NCBI GenBank assembly: GCA_019308905.1
Contig: JAFDHF010000020.1
Location: forward strand, 1 to 53,720
Length of the DNA stretch: 53,720 nt
DNA from: Deltaproteobacteria bacterium
Lineage (GTDB): Bacteria; Desulfobacterota; BSN033; WVXP01
Direction: 5' to 3'
Shown one piece after another: positions 8,317 to 17,437 of this stretch (within the stretch, counting starts at the first letter, position 1; each line of letters opens with the position of its first letter). Below the pieces are notes generated by a model. The model saw only the letters and a program-made list of their open reading frames with translations, had not been told where the DNA came from and made no database searches. A program made the position numbers and the translations under genes.

Positions 8317-11300
8317 ATGTTTATCGCGGACCTCCATATCCATTCCTATCTATCAAGGGCCACTGCGAAGAACCTCGACCTGGAGCACCTCAACCTCTGG
8401 GCGCAACTCAAGGGGATCGGAGTCGTCGGGACAGGTGATTTCACCCACCCCAGGTGGTTTTCCGAGCTGAAGGAGAAGCTTCAAGAGGCAGAGCCGGGTC
8501 TGTTTGCCTTGCGTCCCGAGTTCTCGGGTCTCACCCAGCCCCGGGTGCCGCCCTCGTGTAACGCCCCGGTTCGGTTCATGCTCTCGGTGGAGATAAGCTG
8601 TATATACAAGAAGAACGGCATGACCCGGAAAAACCACAACGTTGTTTTCGTGCCTGATTTCGAGACGGCTGAAAGGCTGAATCGAAACCTGGAGCGGATC
8701 GGAAACATCCGTTCCGACGGCCGTCCCATCCTCGGCCTTGACGCCCATGACCTGCTGGAGATCGTCCTGGATGTGAGCCCCCAGGCCTATCTTGTCCCGG
8801 CCCATGTCTGGACGCCCTGGTTTTCTCTTTTCGGCTCCAAATCCGGGTTTGACTCTCTGGAGGAATGCTTCGGCGATCTCTCTTCCCACATATTCGCCGT
8901 GGAGACGGGCCTCTCCTCGGATCCCCCCATGAACTGGCGTCTTTCGGCTCTTGACCGGGTGGCTCTGGTCTCAAACTCCGACGCCCACTCTCCGGCAAAT
9001 CTCGGCAGAGAGGCGAACATCTTTGACACGGGCCTCTCTTACTCCGCGATTTTTGAAGCGCTGAAGTCCAAGGATCCCCGGCGGTTTCTCGGGACAATCG
9101 AGTTTTTTCCCGAAGAGGGAAAATACCACTACGACGGCCACAGGAAATGCAACATGCGGATGAGCCCGAAAGAGACCATACAGTCGGGCGGTCTCTGCCC
9201 GAAGTGCGGCCGTCCTGTTACCGTGGGTGTGATGCATCGAGTTGAGGAGCTTGCAGACCGGCAGGAGGGGGTGAGGCCGCCGGAGGCCGCGCCTTTCAGG
9301 AGTCTGCTGACCCTTCCCGACATTCTGGCTCAAGCAAAGGGGGTCGGCAGGGAATCGAAGAGGGTTCAGGCGGAGTACTTCCGTCTTCTGGAAGAGTACG
9401 GGCCTGAGTTCAGGATTCTCATGGATCTTCCTCTGGAAGAGTTGGAGGCCGGAGGTCACGGCGGTCTCGCCGAGGGGCTTAGGCGGATGCGCCAGGGGCG
9501 GGTGGAGATCCGGCCGGGCTATGACGGGGAGTTCGGGTCGGTTGTCCTGTTCAGCCCGGAAGAGAGGAGGGGTCTTTCCGGGCAGGCGAGTCTGATCCCT
9601 CTCGAGGCGGATCGACCTGGCCCGGAAGCAGACCAGAGGGTGAGACCTCTGCCCACAAGACAGGTCGAACACGGTTTGGAAACACGGGGAGCGGGGAGTG
9701 CGGATCTCTCCGGGAAGTTGCCTGCACCTTCGAGGCAAAGGATGGCTTCTCTGCTCCGGGGATTGAATTCTAAGCAGCAGCAGGCGGTCCGCTGTTGGGA
9801 GAGACCCCTGCTGATTGTTGCCGGTCCTGGGACCGGCAAGACCCTCACCCTTACCCGCAGGATCGCCTTCTTGATTGATCGAGGAATCGCGAGGCCGGAG
9901 CAGGTTTTGGCCATTACTTTCACCAACAAGGCCGCCGAGGAGATGGAGGAACGTCTGGCGCTCCTTCTCGGGGACAGACGGGGGGTTACGGTCGAGACCT
10001 TTCACGCCCTGGGCTATGAGATTCTCAAAGGGGAGAGAGACCGGGCAGGGGGATCCGGCGGGTTTCGGATCCTGGACGAGGCAGAGGCGGAGGCGGTGCT
10101 GGCGAGGGTCACTGCCGGCCTTTCCCCTTCCTTCAGCCATAGGGAGAGGCGGGCTCTCCTGGAGGAGATCTCCAGAGCAAAGCAAAACCTCCGGACCCCA
10201 GAGACCTTCGAGGAACAGGATCCCGATTTTGCGCGGCTCTATCGCCTCTATGAGCAGGCCCTCCGGGGATCGAACATGGTCGACCTCGATGATCTGATCG
10301 CTCGGCCCGTACGGCTGCTGGAAGAAGATGGGGAGGCCTTGGGTCGCCTCCGGGAAAGATACCGTTTCGTCTCGATCGATGAATACCAGGACATAAACTA
10401 TGCCCAGTACAGGCTGGTTCGCCTGCTCTCTCCGCGAGGGGAAAACCTCTGTGCAATCGGCGATCCCCATCAGGCGATCTACGGGTTTCGCGGGGCCGAC
10501 AGCAGGTATTTTCTCCGTTTCAAGGAGGACTACCCTGAGGCAGAGATCATCCGGCTTGAGCAGAACTTCCGCAGTTCAGAGACGATCCTTCAGGCCTCCT
10601 CGGTGCTCCTCAACCAGGGCCCCGATCCTCTCGGGATCCGCCTCTGGTCGGGAATTTCAGGAGAGAGTTTTCTCTCCATGCTCGAATCTCCCACAGACAG
10701 AGCCGAAGCCGAGTCGATCGTCCACACTATCGAGGAGTTGCTCGGCGGGACGAGTCATTTCTCTCTCGACAGCGGCAGGGTGGAGACGTCGGATGACCGG
10801 AGGACGAGGAGTTTCTCGGATTTTGCCGTCCTCTACCGCTTCCACTTCCAGGGGGAGGTGCTGGAGGAGGCCTTTGAACGGTCCGGCATCCCCTTCTGCC
10901 GGGTGGGCGGTGAGGCTCTGAGCAGAAACGAGGAGGTGAGAAAGGTTCTCCAGGTCCTGCGGGAGCACTGCGAGGAGGGCGACTCTCTTCACCCGGAGGG
11001 GGATCGATCAAGAGACCTTTTCGGAGAAAAGGCGGGGGATCTTACGTCCGCAGGCCGGGTGATCCGGAGGGTCATCGATTCTCTCGGGTTCGATCCGGAC
11101 CAGCCCGGGCTTGATAGCCTGGTCCGCCTGGCTGACGGTTGGGGCGGGGAGCCTGCCGAATTCCCGGCCATGGCTGCCCTACACAAGGATCTGGATACCG
11201 TTGACCCCAGAGCCGAGAAGGTTCGGCTCATGACACTCCATGCTGCCAAGGGGCTGGAATTTCCTGTCGTATTCATCGCCGGATGCGAGGCAGGGTTGTT

Positions 11301-11550
11301 GCCCTATAGACCGGAGGGGTGGCCGTGTCCGCCGATAGAGGAGGAGAGGCGTCTCTTCTACGTGGGGCTCACCCGGGCCAGGGAGAAGGTTATTCTAAGC
11401 CGCGCCCGGAAAAGAAGGTTCTTCGGGAGAACGCGGGTGCAGGCCCCCTCTCCGTTCCTCAGAGAGATCGAGGAGTATGTGAGGCGGATGTCCTCGGGGC
11501 TTCAGAAACGCCCCTCGAAGACACAGCAGATCCAGTTGAAACTCTTCTAG
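8317..11550 (+). CDS. Endonuclease Q-UvrD/Rep helicase fusion
   Basis: This 1077-residue two-part DNA repair enzyme begins with an endonuclease Q-like PHP domain (residues 1 to about 400). Evidence is the N-terminal FIADLHIHSYLSRAT metal motif, GTGDFTHP, an SNSDAHS motif and a four-cysteine zinc site (CNMRM near 278, CPKC near 294). A poorly conserved linker (about 405-480) joins a superfamily 1A helicase with Q motif LNSKQQQAV, Walker A AGPGTGKT (near 503), DEYQD (near 688), LHAAKGLEF and RRLFYVGLTRAR. EndoQ is known to nick 5' of deaminated bases such as uracil and hypoxanthine. Fusion to a 3'-5' helicase implies coupled nicking and unwinding. It is transcribed alone, downstream of the kinase. 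Confidence 0.92.
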   Translation: MFIADLHIHSYLSRATAKNLDLEHLNLWAQLKGIGVVGTGDFTHPRWFSELKEKLQEAEPGLFALRPEFSGLTQPRVPPSCNAPVRFMLSVEISCIYKKNGMTRKNHNVVFVPDFETAERLNRNLERIGNIRSDGRPILGLDAHDLLEIVLDVSPQAYLVPAHVWTPWFSLFGSKSGFDSLEECFGDLSSHIFAVETGLSSDPPMNWRLSALDRVALVSNSDAHSPANLGREANIFDTGLSYSAIFEALKSKDPRRFLGTIEFFPEEGKYHYDGHRKCNMRMSPKETIQSGGLCPKCGRPVTVGVMHRVEELADRQEGVRPPEAAPFRSLLTLPDILAQAKGVGRESKRVQAEYFRLLEEYGPEFRILMDLPLEELEAGGHGGLAEGLRRMRQGRVEIRPGYDGEFGSVVLFSPEERRGLSGQASLIPLEADRPGPEADQRVRPLPTRQVEHGLETRGAGSADLSGKLPAPSRQRMASLLRGLNSKQQQAVRCWERPLLIVAGPGTGKTLTLTRRIAFLIDRGIARPEQVLAITFTNKAAEEMEERLALLLGDRRGVTVETFHALGYEILKGERDRAGGSGGFRILDEAEAEAVLARVTAGLSPSFSHRERRALLEEISRAKQNLRTPETFEEQDPDFARLYRLYEQALRGSNMVDLDDLIARPVRLLEEDGEALGRLRERYRFVSIDEYQDINYAQYRLVRLLSPRGENLCAIGDPHQAIYGFRGADSRYFLRFKEDYPEAEIIRLEQNFRSSETILQASSVLLNQGPDPLGIRLWSGISGESFLSMLESPTDRAEAESIVHTIEELLGGTSHFSLDSGRVETSDDRRTRSFSDFAVLYRFHFQGEVLEEAFERSGIPFCRVGGEALSRNEEVRKVLQVLREHCEEGDSLHPEGDRSRDLFGEKAGDLTSAGRVIRRVIDSLGFDPDQPGLDSLVRLADGWGGEPAEFPAMAALHKDLDTVDPRAEKVRLMTLHAAKGLEFPVVFIAGCEAGLLPYRPEGWPCPPIEEERRLFYVGLTRAREKVILSRARKRRFFGRTRVQAPSPFLREIEEYVRRMSSGLQKRPSKTQQIQLKLF

Positions 11551-11651
11551 TGCGCCTGGAGATAAGACAGGGTGAGAGATTTGTGGTTTTTCAGGCCCGG
11601 GGGTGAACCTTCTCGAGTGCTTTTGAATCCCCAGGGTGCAGGAAGAATTTG

Positions 11652-11665
11652 TGAAAACGGTTTCA
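11652..11665. promoter_or_regulatory. LacI-family operator, distal copy
   Basis: TGAAAACGGTTTCA is a near-palindrome with a central CG, the form recognised by many LacI/GalR regulators. It lies 84 bp (centre to centre) upstream of the second copy. Confidence 0.7.
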
Positions 11666-11735
11666 ATTTTCAGAGATTTTCAAGGCAATTTGCGCCAAAT
11701 CCTGGCATAGCCGCGGCTAACCGCTTCAGGGTTTA

Positions 11736-11749
11736 TGAAAACGTTTTCA
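11736..11749. promoter_or_regulatory. LacI-family operator, proximal perfect palindrome
   Basis: TGAAAACGTTTTCA is a perfect 14-bp palindrome with a central CG. It ends 7 nt before the -35 box of the operon promoter. The LacI-family gene at 20127 in the same operon is the likely binding protein. Confidence 0.8.
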
Positions 11750-11756
11750 CCACCGT

Positions 11757-11786
11757 TTGACACGACAGCTCTGTTTCTGATAGAAA
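11757..11786 (+). promoter_or_regulatory. Promoter of the catabolic operon
   Basis: TTGACA (11757-11762), an 18-nt spacer and TAGAAA (11781-11786) with TG one base upstream form an extended -10 promoter. The start is predicted near 11793. Confidence 0.6.
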
Positions 11787-11891
11787 CCTCAAGACGACAA
11801 GCCCATGCTACAAGGAAAGGAGGGAGACAGAGCAACTCACCAAGCGGAATTTTGCGCACATACCACCAACAGACCCAAAGGAGGGAAGAGC

Positions 11892-13409
11892 ATGAAAAAA
11901 ATCAATCGAAGGGATTTTCTCAAGGTTGCAGGAGCAGGAGCAGTGGCGCTCTCCGCCCCCCATATCTGGATCAAAGGGGCACGGGCTCAGGGGTACGCCG
12001 GCATCAAGTGGCAGCCCTCTACTGAAGATCTCAAGAAATGGCGTCAATTCGAGGGAGAGACCGTGTACATCCTCACAGAGAATACCCCGCCTTCCATCGG
12101 GATCCGCGGGGCCAAAGATGACTTTACCAAGCTCACGGGGATGCGTGCCGAGTTCACCCTCGAGGTCATGGATTCCTTGAAGGAGAAGATCTTCTTGGAT
12201 TTGCGAGGGGGCAGCCCGAAGTTTCATGTCAATTACGCTCAACCCAGGCCCATCGGCTGCGTCATCTCCGAGTACTGGGCTCCTGTGAACAAGTTCATCG
12301 ATGTGAAGACGGGCAAGTCTCTCATGCCCGATCTGCCCGATGTTCCCGATGTTCCAAAACGCCTTCATGATGCTTTCATGCCTCTCCATCCGGAACAGGG
12401 CTGCATGTACTACAGTACGGATGAATGGTACGGCCTACCCTATGACACGGCCATGGGCGTCCTGTTCTTCCGGAAGGACCTCGTTGAGAAGTACGGCAAG
12501 AAGTTCGAAGACAAGTACGGCAAGTCCATGAAACCGAATGCCGATACGACCTGGGATGACCTTTACGTCATAGCCGACTTCATCAACAAAAACTGCAAGG
12601 AAGTCGACTCAGGACTCGGCTTCCACATGGCTCAGAATTGGCCCATCAATCAGGACTATACTTCCTTTCTGCTCAGTTGGGGAGTCCAGAAGGAAGGATT
12701 CGCTGAAATCGAGCATTACTATGTGGGCCAAAGGAATCCCGGCCCCTACATGTCCGATCCCAAGGACTACCAAAAGGCGATTGAGGTCTTGGAATATATG
12801 AAGAAGCTGCAGGATGTGATTCATCCGGACAGCAAGATTTGGGATTGGGGCGGTCTCGGCACCGCACACGCGACGGGCAAAATAGCGATGCAGATGAATT
12901 GCGGCGAATTCTGCCCGTATGTGGAAGATCCCAGCGAATCCGTCATCGCGGGGAAGTGTGGATATTCGGTCGTACCGAAGGGTCCTGCAGGCATCAACGC
13001 ATACGAGGTCGGGGCTTCCGGCTTGGCCATTCCGGCGGCTCTGCCGCTTAAGGAACAGAAGAAGGCATGGCTTTTCATAATGTGGGCCACAGGTCCTGTG
13101 GGGCAGTGGGAGGCCTTTACCAAGTACTACGGGACCCCGGTCAGGAGATCAGCCTATGACGAGGCTCGAAGCCGGGGGTGGCTGGAAGAGGATTCCACCT
13201 TCAGAAAGGCCCAGCACCTCAGGATCCAGGATATTCAGATGAGGGACCACCTCGATGGGTTCTGCCTGGGCCCCAAGATTCCGACCTATTCCCAGTATCT
13301 GGAGATTGTGGGGAGTGAGCTGTCGAAATGGGTCGCAGGAGTGACATCCACCTCGAAGAAGTGTCTGGACAACATGATAAAGAGACTGAACAGGCTCCAC
13401 AAGGTCTAG
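11892..13409 (+). CDS. Tat-exported ABC importer substrate-binding protein (CUT1 sugar type)
   Basis: This 505-residue periplasmic binding protein delivers a carbohydrate-like ligand to the two permeases encoded next. The N-terminus MKKINRRDFLKVAGAGAVAL is a twin-arginine signal with RRDFLK, and cleavage is expected after ARA near residue 33. Tat export implies folding before transport, which is unusual for this class. Extracellular solute-binding family 1 features follow, including YGLPYDTAMGVLFFRKDLVEK and a C-terminal helical lobe. AAAGGAGG lies 8 nt before the ATG. It is the first gene of the operon, directly after two LacI-type operators. The ligand cannot be read from sequence. Confidence 0.88.
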   Translation: MKKINRRDFLKVAGAGAVALSAPHIWIKGARAQGYAGIKWQPSTEDLKKWRQFEGETVYILTENTPPSIGIRGAKDDFTKLTGMRAEFTLEVMDSLKEKIFLDLRGGSPKFHVNYAQPRPIGCVISEYWAPVNKFIDVKTGKSLMPDLPDVPDVPKRLHDAFMPLHPEQGCMYYSTDEWYGLPYDTAMGVLFFRKDLVEKYGKKFEDKYGKSMKPNADTTWDDLYVIADFINKNCKEVDSGLGFHMAQNWPINQDYTSFLLSWGVQKEGFAEIEHYYVGQRNPGPYMSDPKDYQKAIEVLEYMKKLQDVIHPDSKIWDWGGLGTAHATGKIAMQMNCGEFCPYVEDPSESVIAGKCGYSVVPKGPAGINAYEVGASGLAIPAALPLKEQKKAWLFIMWATGPVGQWEAFTKYYGTPVRRSAYDEARSRGWLEEDSTFRKAQHLRIQDIQMRDHLDGFCLGPKIPTYSQYLEIVGSELSKWVAGVTSTSKKCLDNMIKRLNRLHKV

Positions 13410-13475
13410 GTGCACAAACCCCAGCCTTGTAAGTTGACTTTTTCGAAGGTCGATGGGGAGCTTTCGGGCATGAAT

Positions 13476-13511
13476 GGAGGAGAAGAGCCGGACCGGTCTC
13501 TTCTTCTCCTC
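13476..13511 (+). terminator. Intergenic hairpin after binding-protein gene
   Basis: GGAGGAGAAGAG pairs with CTCTTCTTCTCCTC across a 10-nt loop with a 3-nt bulge. There is no T run, so it more likely stabilises the upstream message or attenuates readthrough than terminates fully. Confidence 0.45.
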
Positions 13512-13578
13512 TTCATGTCTCCTCCGAGAGGGGGAGCTCGGGTATATGCCAAGAAAAGATTGTACGGGGGAGACTGTG

Positions 13579-14508
13579 ATGGGAAGCGGGGTAGTCGGAG
13601 TACTGGGCAATCGGCTGTCGTCGACGTACAGGGGAGTGGTGGAGGGGGTTCCATGGTACGTATGGTGGCTGGCGCCGGCGTTTATCATTCTGGCCGTGAT
13701 CACGATATTCCCCTTCTTCTGGCTTATTCACATGTCGTTTATGAAGATCCAGCTCGCCCCGGGCAAGCCGAATATTTTTGTCGGGTTCACCAATTGGATA
13801 GAGATGTTTTGGGACCCCTCGGTTCCTCAGGGCTGGAGCCTCCTGGGGCGATACGTCGGTGTATCGATGCTTCTTCAGATGGGACTGGGTATCGGAATCG
13901 CTCTGCTGATAAACAACATGAAGGGCGAGGGATTCCTGTCCACTGTCTTCTTGATTCCCATGATGGTTGCTCCTGTCGTGGTGGGACACCTCTGGAATCT
14001 CCTGTTCCATTCTTCCTACGGGATCTATTCATGGCTCTTGAAAACGCTGGGTATCTATGCAAAGGGGAGTCTCTTGAGCGATCCAAAGACCGCCCTTTGG
14101 GCGATCGTGGCGATGGATACTTGGGAATGGACTCCTCTGGTGATGCTCATCGTGCTTGCGGGATTGAAGAGTGTCCCCCGTGACACGATCGAGGCTGCAC
14201 ACATGGACGGTTCGAACAGGCTCCAGACTTTTTTCAACGTGACGCTCCCCTACATAACCCCGGCCATTGTGATCGCATTTCTGCTGAGATTCATGGACAA
14301 CATGCGTTTTATCGACAAGATATTGATAACCACCAAGGGTGGTCCTGCGGATGCTACAAAGACCCTCCCGATGTATCTATTCTTGAAGACTTTCAGACAG
14401 TTCGAAATCGGACCGGCTTCGGCCATCGGGTTCACACTTCTGTTCGTCATTATCATTTGCGGTATCATCGTGACTCTTACGCTGCTAAAGGAAGGAGAGG
14501 CCGAATAA
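13579..14508 (+). CDS. ABC sugar permease, MalF-like
   Basis: This 309-residue inner-membrane protein has six predicted membrane spans and the BPD_transp_1 EAA loop (IEAAHMDGSNRLQTFFNVTL near residue 203), which docks on the ATPase. It forms the translocation pore with the product of the next gene. I chose ATG 13579 because GGGGGAG lies 6 nt upstream. ATG 13546 is possible, and a still longer frame back to 13474 would include the intergenic hairpin. The TAA stop directly abuts the next ATG, indicating translational coupling. Confidence 0.88.
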   Translation: MGSGVVGVLGNRLSSTYRGVVEGVPWYVWWLAPAFIILAVITIFPFFWLIHMSFMKIQLAPGKPNIFVGFTNWIEMFWDPSVPQGWSLLGRYVGVSMLLQMGLGIGIALLINNMKGEGFLSTVFLIPMMVAPVVVGHLWNLLFHSSYGIYSWLLKTLGIYAKGSLLSDPKTALWAIVAMDTWEWTPLVMLIVLAGLKSVPRDTIEAAHMDGSNRLQTFFNVTLPYITPAIVIAFLLRFMDNMRFIDKILITTKGGPADATKTLPMYLFLKTFRQFEIGPASAIGFTLLFVIIICGIIVTLTLLKEGEAE

Positions 14509-15360
14509 ATGGATTCCCGGATCGGAAAGACTCTCAAAATAATCGCAGTAGGATTGTTCTTCATCTGGACCGTTGTTCCGGTGATTTTTCTCGTCGCTTC
14601 GTCTTTCAAGGCCACGGGTGACATATTCGACCTGCCCAAACCCGGTGACTGGGTCGGGATATTCAAACTGCTTTTTGTCTTCAAGGCATCCCTGACTCAA
14701 TTTCACAACATGTTCATAGAGGGACCGTTTTTCGCATACCTCCGCAACAGCCTGCTTGCTACAGGCCTGTCCGTGCTGATTTCCGTACCCCTGGGTCTGC
14801 TCGCGGCATATGGACTCTCGCGGGGCAGGATCCCCGGCAAAAAGCATTTCTACTTCTGGGTCATCTCCACTAGAATGGCTCCTCCTGTCGCGGTCATGGT
14901 CCCCCTGTATGTGTTATGGCGGAGCTTTCATATTCTTCAGACACTGCCCGGGTTGGTTCTGGCCTATACGACCTTCAATCTTCCTTTTTCCATCTGGTTG
15001 CTGAGGGGGTTCATGGATTCGATTCCGAGGGAGATCGAGGAGGCTGCCTATGTTGACGGGCGGAACCGATTCCGGGGGTTCTTGGATGTTGTTTTTCCTC
15101 TTATAGCTCCAGGGGTGGGGGCTACGGTTATTCTTTGCAGCCTGATGGCCTGGAATGACTATATATTCGCTCTCATTCTCGGCGGGCGAGCCGTAAAAAC
15201 GATTCCTGTCGGGATCAGTGAACTCGAGAGTGCCACGTCGATTCTTTGGGGTCAGATCATGGCCGGGGGTACCGTGCTTATCGTTCCGATGGTGATTCTC
15301 GGTTTGGTCATCAAGAAGTTCCTCGTCACCGGACTTACCATGGGGGCCATGAGGGGATGA
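14509..15360 (+). CDS. ABC sugar permease, MalG-like
   Basis: This 283-residue second pore subunit has six predicted spans, a FFIWTVVPVIFLVASSFK start typical of the MalG side, and the EAA loop IEEAAYVDGRNRFRGFLDVV near residue 175. Its ATG immediately follows the stop codon of the MalF-like gene. It pairs with the ATPase at 16231. The inserted SDR gene between permeases and ATPase shows that transport and catabolism genes are interleaved. Confidence 0.9.
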   Translation: MDSRIGKTLKIIAVGLFFIWTVVPVIFLVASSFKATGDIFDLPKPGDWVGIFKLLFVFKASLTQFHNMFIEGPFFAYLRNSLLATGLSVLISVPLGLLAAYGLSRGRIPGKKHFYFWVISTRMAPPVAVMVPLYVLWRSFHILQTLPGLVLAYTTFNLPFSIWLLRGFMDSIPREIEEAAYVDGRNRFRGFLDVVFPLIAPGVGATVILCSLMAWNDYIFALILGGRAVKTIPVGISELESATSILWGQIMAGGTVLIVPMVILGLVIKKFLVTGLTMGAMRG

Positions 15361-15404
15361 GCAAGATGGCAGGCATCTAATTCTTGTCGGGGAGGATTGG
15401 AACA

Positions 15405-16178
15405 GTGAAAGACAAGGTTGCATTGGTTACAGGAGGGGGTAGGGGAATCGGTCGAGCCATTGTTCTTCGCCTGGCCAAGGACGGTTTCGCTCTCTGCGTC
15501 AATTCACTCCATAAGGAGACCGTCGAATCAGTGGTGGAGGAAGTCCGTCAGATGGGTAGGCCGGCTCTGGGAATCCCGGGAGACGTCGCGAAGCAACGTG
15601 ACGTGAAGCGGATGTTCGAAGATGCCGTCGGCGAATTCGGAAGGCTCGACGTTCTTGTGACCAACGCCGGTGTGACACAGGTGAATACCTTGGACGAGCT
15701 GAATGAGGAAATATGGGAAAAGACCCTGGCGATCAACGCGAAGGGCACCTACCTCTGCATGCTTGAGGCTTCCAGATTGATGATCAAGCAGAAGTCCGGC
15801 AAGATCATCACCATAGGCTCGGATTTTTCCATCGAGGGTGCCAGATACCACGTATGTTATTCGGCGAGCAAATTTGCGGTCAGGGGATTGACCCAGGCAT
15901 TTGCCAAGGAACTCGCCCCGTACGGTATCAACGTGAATTGTGTTACTCCGGGGATCATCTGGACCGACATGTGGAAGGAGGCCGATGAGAAGCTGTCGAG
16001 CGTCTTCGGGATGAAAAGGGGCGAGGCTTTTGAGAAATTCACCAAGGACCTTGTGCTCCTCCCGAAGCCCGGGCGGCCCGAATACATTGCCCCTGTCGTA
16101 TCCTTTCTCGCTTCTGAGGATGCCGACTATATCACCGCGGCCACGATACCGGTAGGCGGTGGATCCATGATTTTCTGA
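15405..16178 (+). CDS. Short-chain dehydrogenase/reductase
   Basis: This 257-residue classical SDR oxidises or reduces a hydroxyl/carbonyl group with NAD(P). The cofactor motif TGGGRGIG lies near residue 10, NAG near 85, and the catalytic Ser-Tyr-Lys set is in GSDFSIEGARYHVCYSASK. The FabG-like C-terminus ends GGGSMIF. GTG 15405 is preferred because GGGGAGGA lies 8 nt upstream. The TTG at 15384 would precede that site. Its place between permease and ATPase genes suggests it acts on the imported compound, for example as a sugar or polyol dehydrogenase. The substrate is not inferable. Confidence 0.88.
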   Translation: MKDKVALVTGGGRGIGRAIVLRLAKDGFALCVNSLHKETVESVVEEVRQMGRPALGIPGDVAKQRDVKRMFEDAVGEFGRLDVLVTNAGVTQVNTLDELNEEIWEKTLAINAKGTYLCMLEASRLMIKQKSGKIITIGSDFSIEGARYHVCYSASKFAVRGLTQAFAKELAPYGINVNCVTPGIIWTDMWKEADEKLSSVFGMKRGEAFEKFTKDLVLLPKPGRPEYIAPVVSFLASEDADYITAATIPVGGGSMIF

Positions 16179-16230
16179 GGATAGAACCGATTCCAAGGAA
16201 ACAAGAGAAGTCCGACTGGAGAAAAGAGCC

Positions 16231-17334
16231 ATGGCAAAAGTCACGATCAAGAACGTGTGGAAGAAGTACGGAAAGGTGGAAGCCGTCAAGGATCTGAATC
16301 TTGAATGCCAGGATAAGGAGTTTGTCTGCCTGTTGGGGCCTTCAGGCTGCGGGAAGTCGTCGACCCTTCGAATGGTGGCCGGTCTGGAAGAGATTACCAG
16401 CGGGGACATCTTTATCGACGACATCCGCATCAATGCGATTCATCCCTCCCAGCGCGACATTGCCATGGTCTTTGAGACGTATGCCCTCTACCCGCACAAG
16501 ACGGTCTTCGGAAACATGGCCTATCCCCTTCGCATCCGAAAAATGCCCATGAGTGAGATTCAGTCCAGGGTGTCAAGGGCCGCGGAGATTTTGGAGATCG
16601 TGGACCTGCTGGATAGGTACCCCAGGCAGCTCAGCGGAGGACAGAAGCAGCGCGTGGCGATAGGAAGGGCCATCGTCCGAAATCCGAAGGTCTTTCTGAT
16701 GGACGAGCCAATATCCCATCTGGACGCCAAGCTGCGGACTCACATGAGAGGGGAGCTCAAACACCTCCAGAAGGAATTGAACCAGACGTTTATCTATGTG
16801 ACCCATGATCAGCTAGAAGCGATGTCCATGGCGGACAGGATAGCCGTCATGAATTTCGGAGTGTTGCAGCAGTACGATGTACCGGAGAAGATATTCCACC
16901 ATCCTGTAAACCAGTTTGTGGCGGGATTTGTGGGTGATCCTCCAATGAATTTCATCAGGTGCGTTCTGGTCTCAGGCAACGGTTGGAAGCTGAAGCATGA
17001 AGCCTTCGAGTTGCCACTGGCCGATTCCGTGAAAAAGAGAATCCAGGCGAAGGGAGTCGAATTCTCTGGGACCTTGGAGGTAACACTCGGGGTCAGGCCT
17101 GAGTCGATCCTGGTGAGAAAGGAAAGGCGGAAACAGGAAGGTATACAAGGAGAGATTTACATTACCGAGCCCTTGGGATCGGACGTGATCATAGACGTGC
17201 TGGTAGGAGGCGAAAGACTGAAGATAAAGACCGACCCCGGTGTGGCGGTGGATCGGGGAGATACGATTTTCATGGAGATACCGCCGGGCAAAATGCACCT
17301 TTTTGACGCGAAAACTACGGAATCGCTGATGTGA
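16231..17334 (+). CDS. ABC sugar importer ATPase, MalK/UgpC/MsmX type
   Basis: This 367-residue ATPase energises CUT1 importers. Walker A GPSGCGKSS is near residue 36, the signature LSGGQKQRVAIGRAI near 135, Walker B VFLMDEP with D-loop SHLDAKLR near 155, and the switch His in THDQLEAMSMADR near 190. A C-terminal TOBE/OB regulatory region (about 240-360) is present. The Q-loop residue after the first lobe reads FETYALYPHKTV, so the usual Gln is replaced by Glu, which is noteworthy. This is the only CUT1-type ATPase in the window, although three CUT1 permease pairs are present, so it may serve more than one importer. Confidence 0.93.
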   Translation: MAKVTIKNVWKKYGKVEAVKDLNLECQDKEFVCLLGPSGCGKSSTLRMVAGLEEITSGDIFIDDIRINAIHPSQRDIAMVFETYALYPHKTVFGNMAYPLRIRKMPMSEIQSRVSRAAEILEIVDLLDRYPRQLSGGQKQRVAIGRAIVRNPKVFLMDEPISHLDAKLRTHMRGELKHLQKELNQTFIYVTHDQLEAMSMADRIAVMNFGVLQQYDVPEKIFHHPVNQFVAGFVGDPPMNFIRCVLVSGNGWKLKHEAFELPLADSVKKRIQAKGVEFSGTLEVTLGVRPESILVRKERRKQEGIQGEIYITEPLGSDVIIDVLVGGERLKIKTDPGVAVDRGDTIFMEIPPGKMHLFDAKTTESLM

Positions 17335-17437
17335 AGTAGGATTGAGAGGAGGGTCGCATCAGGCCCAAACCTGCAAAGCCCGGGGACCCTGGGCCGCCCA
17401 AGGGGCGGCAGGGCCCACTCGGACGGGGAGGAATGAA

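Larger units (their letters stand above)
11551..11891. other. Regulatory region of the 14-gene catabolic operon
   Basis: This 341-nt gap holds two LacI-type operators (11652-11665 and 11736-11749) and a promoter (11757-11786), followed by a leader of about 100 nt to ATG 11892. I see no gene in it. Confidence 0.7.

Noticed and set aside
8971-10470. Open frame of about 500 codons antisense to the EndoQ-helicase gene
   Set aside because: The plus-strand frame has uninterrupted EndoQ and helicase motifs. The antisense product has no domain signature and no ribosome binding site.
13474-13578. Longer N-terminus for the MalF-like permease
   Set aside because: It would run through the intergenic hairpin and adds a non-hydrophobic, poorly conserved segment. 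ATG 13579 has a well-spaced ribosome binding site.
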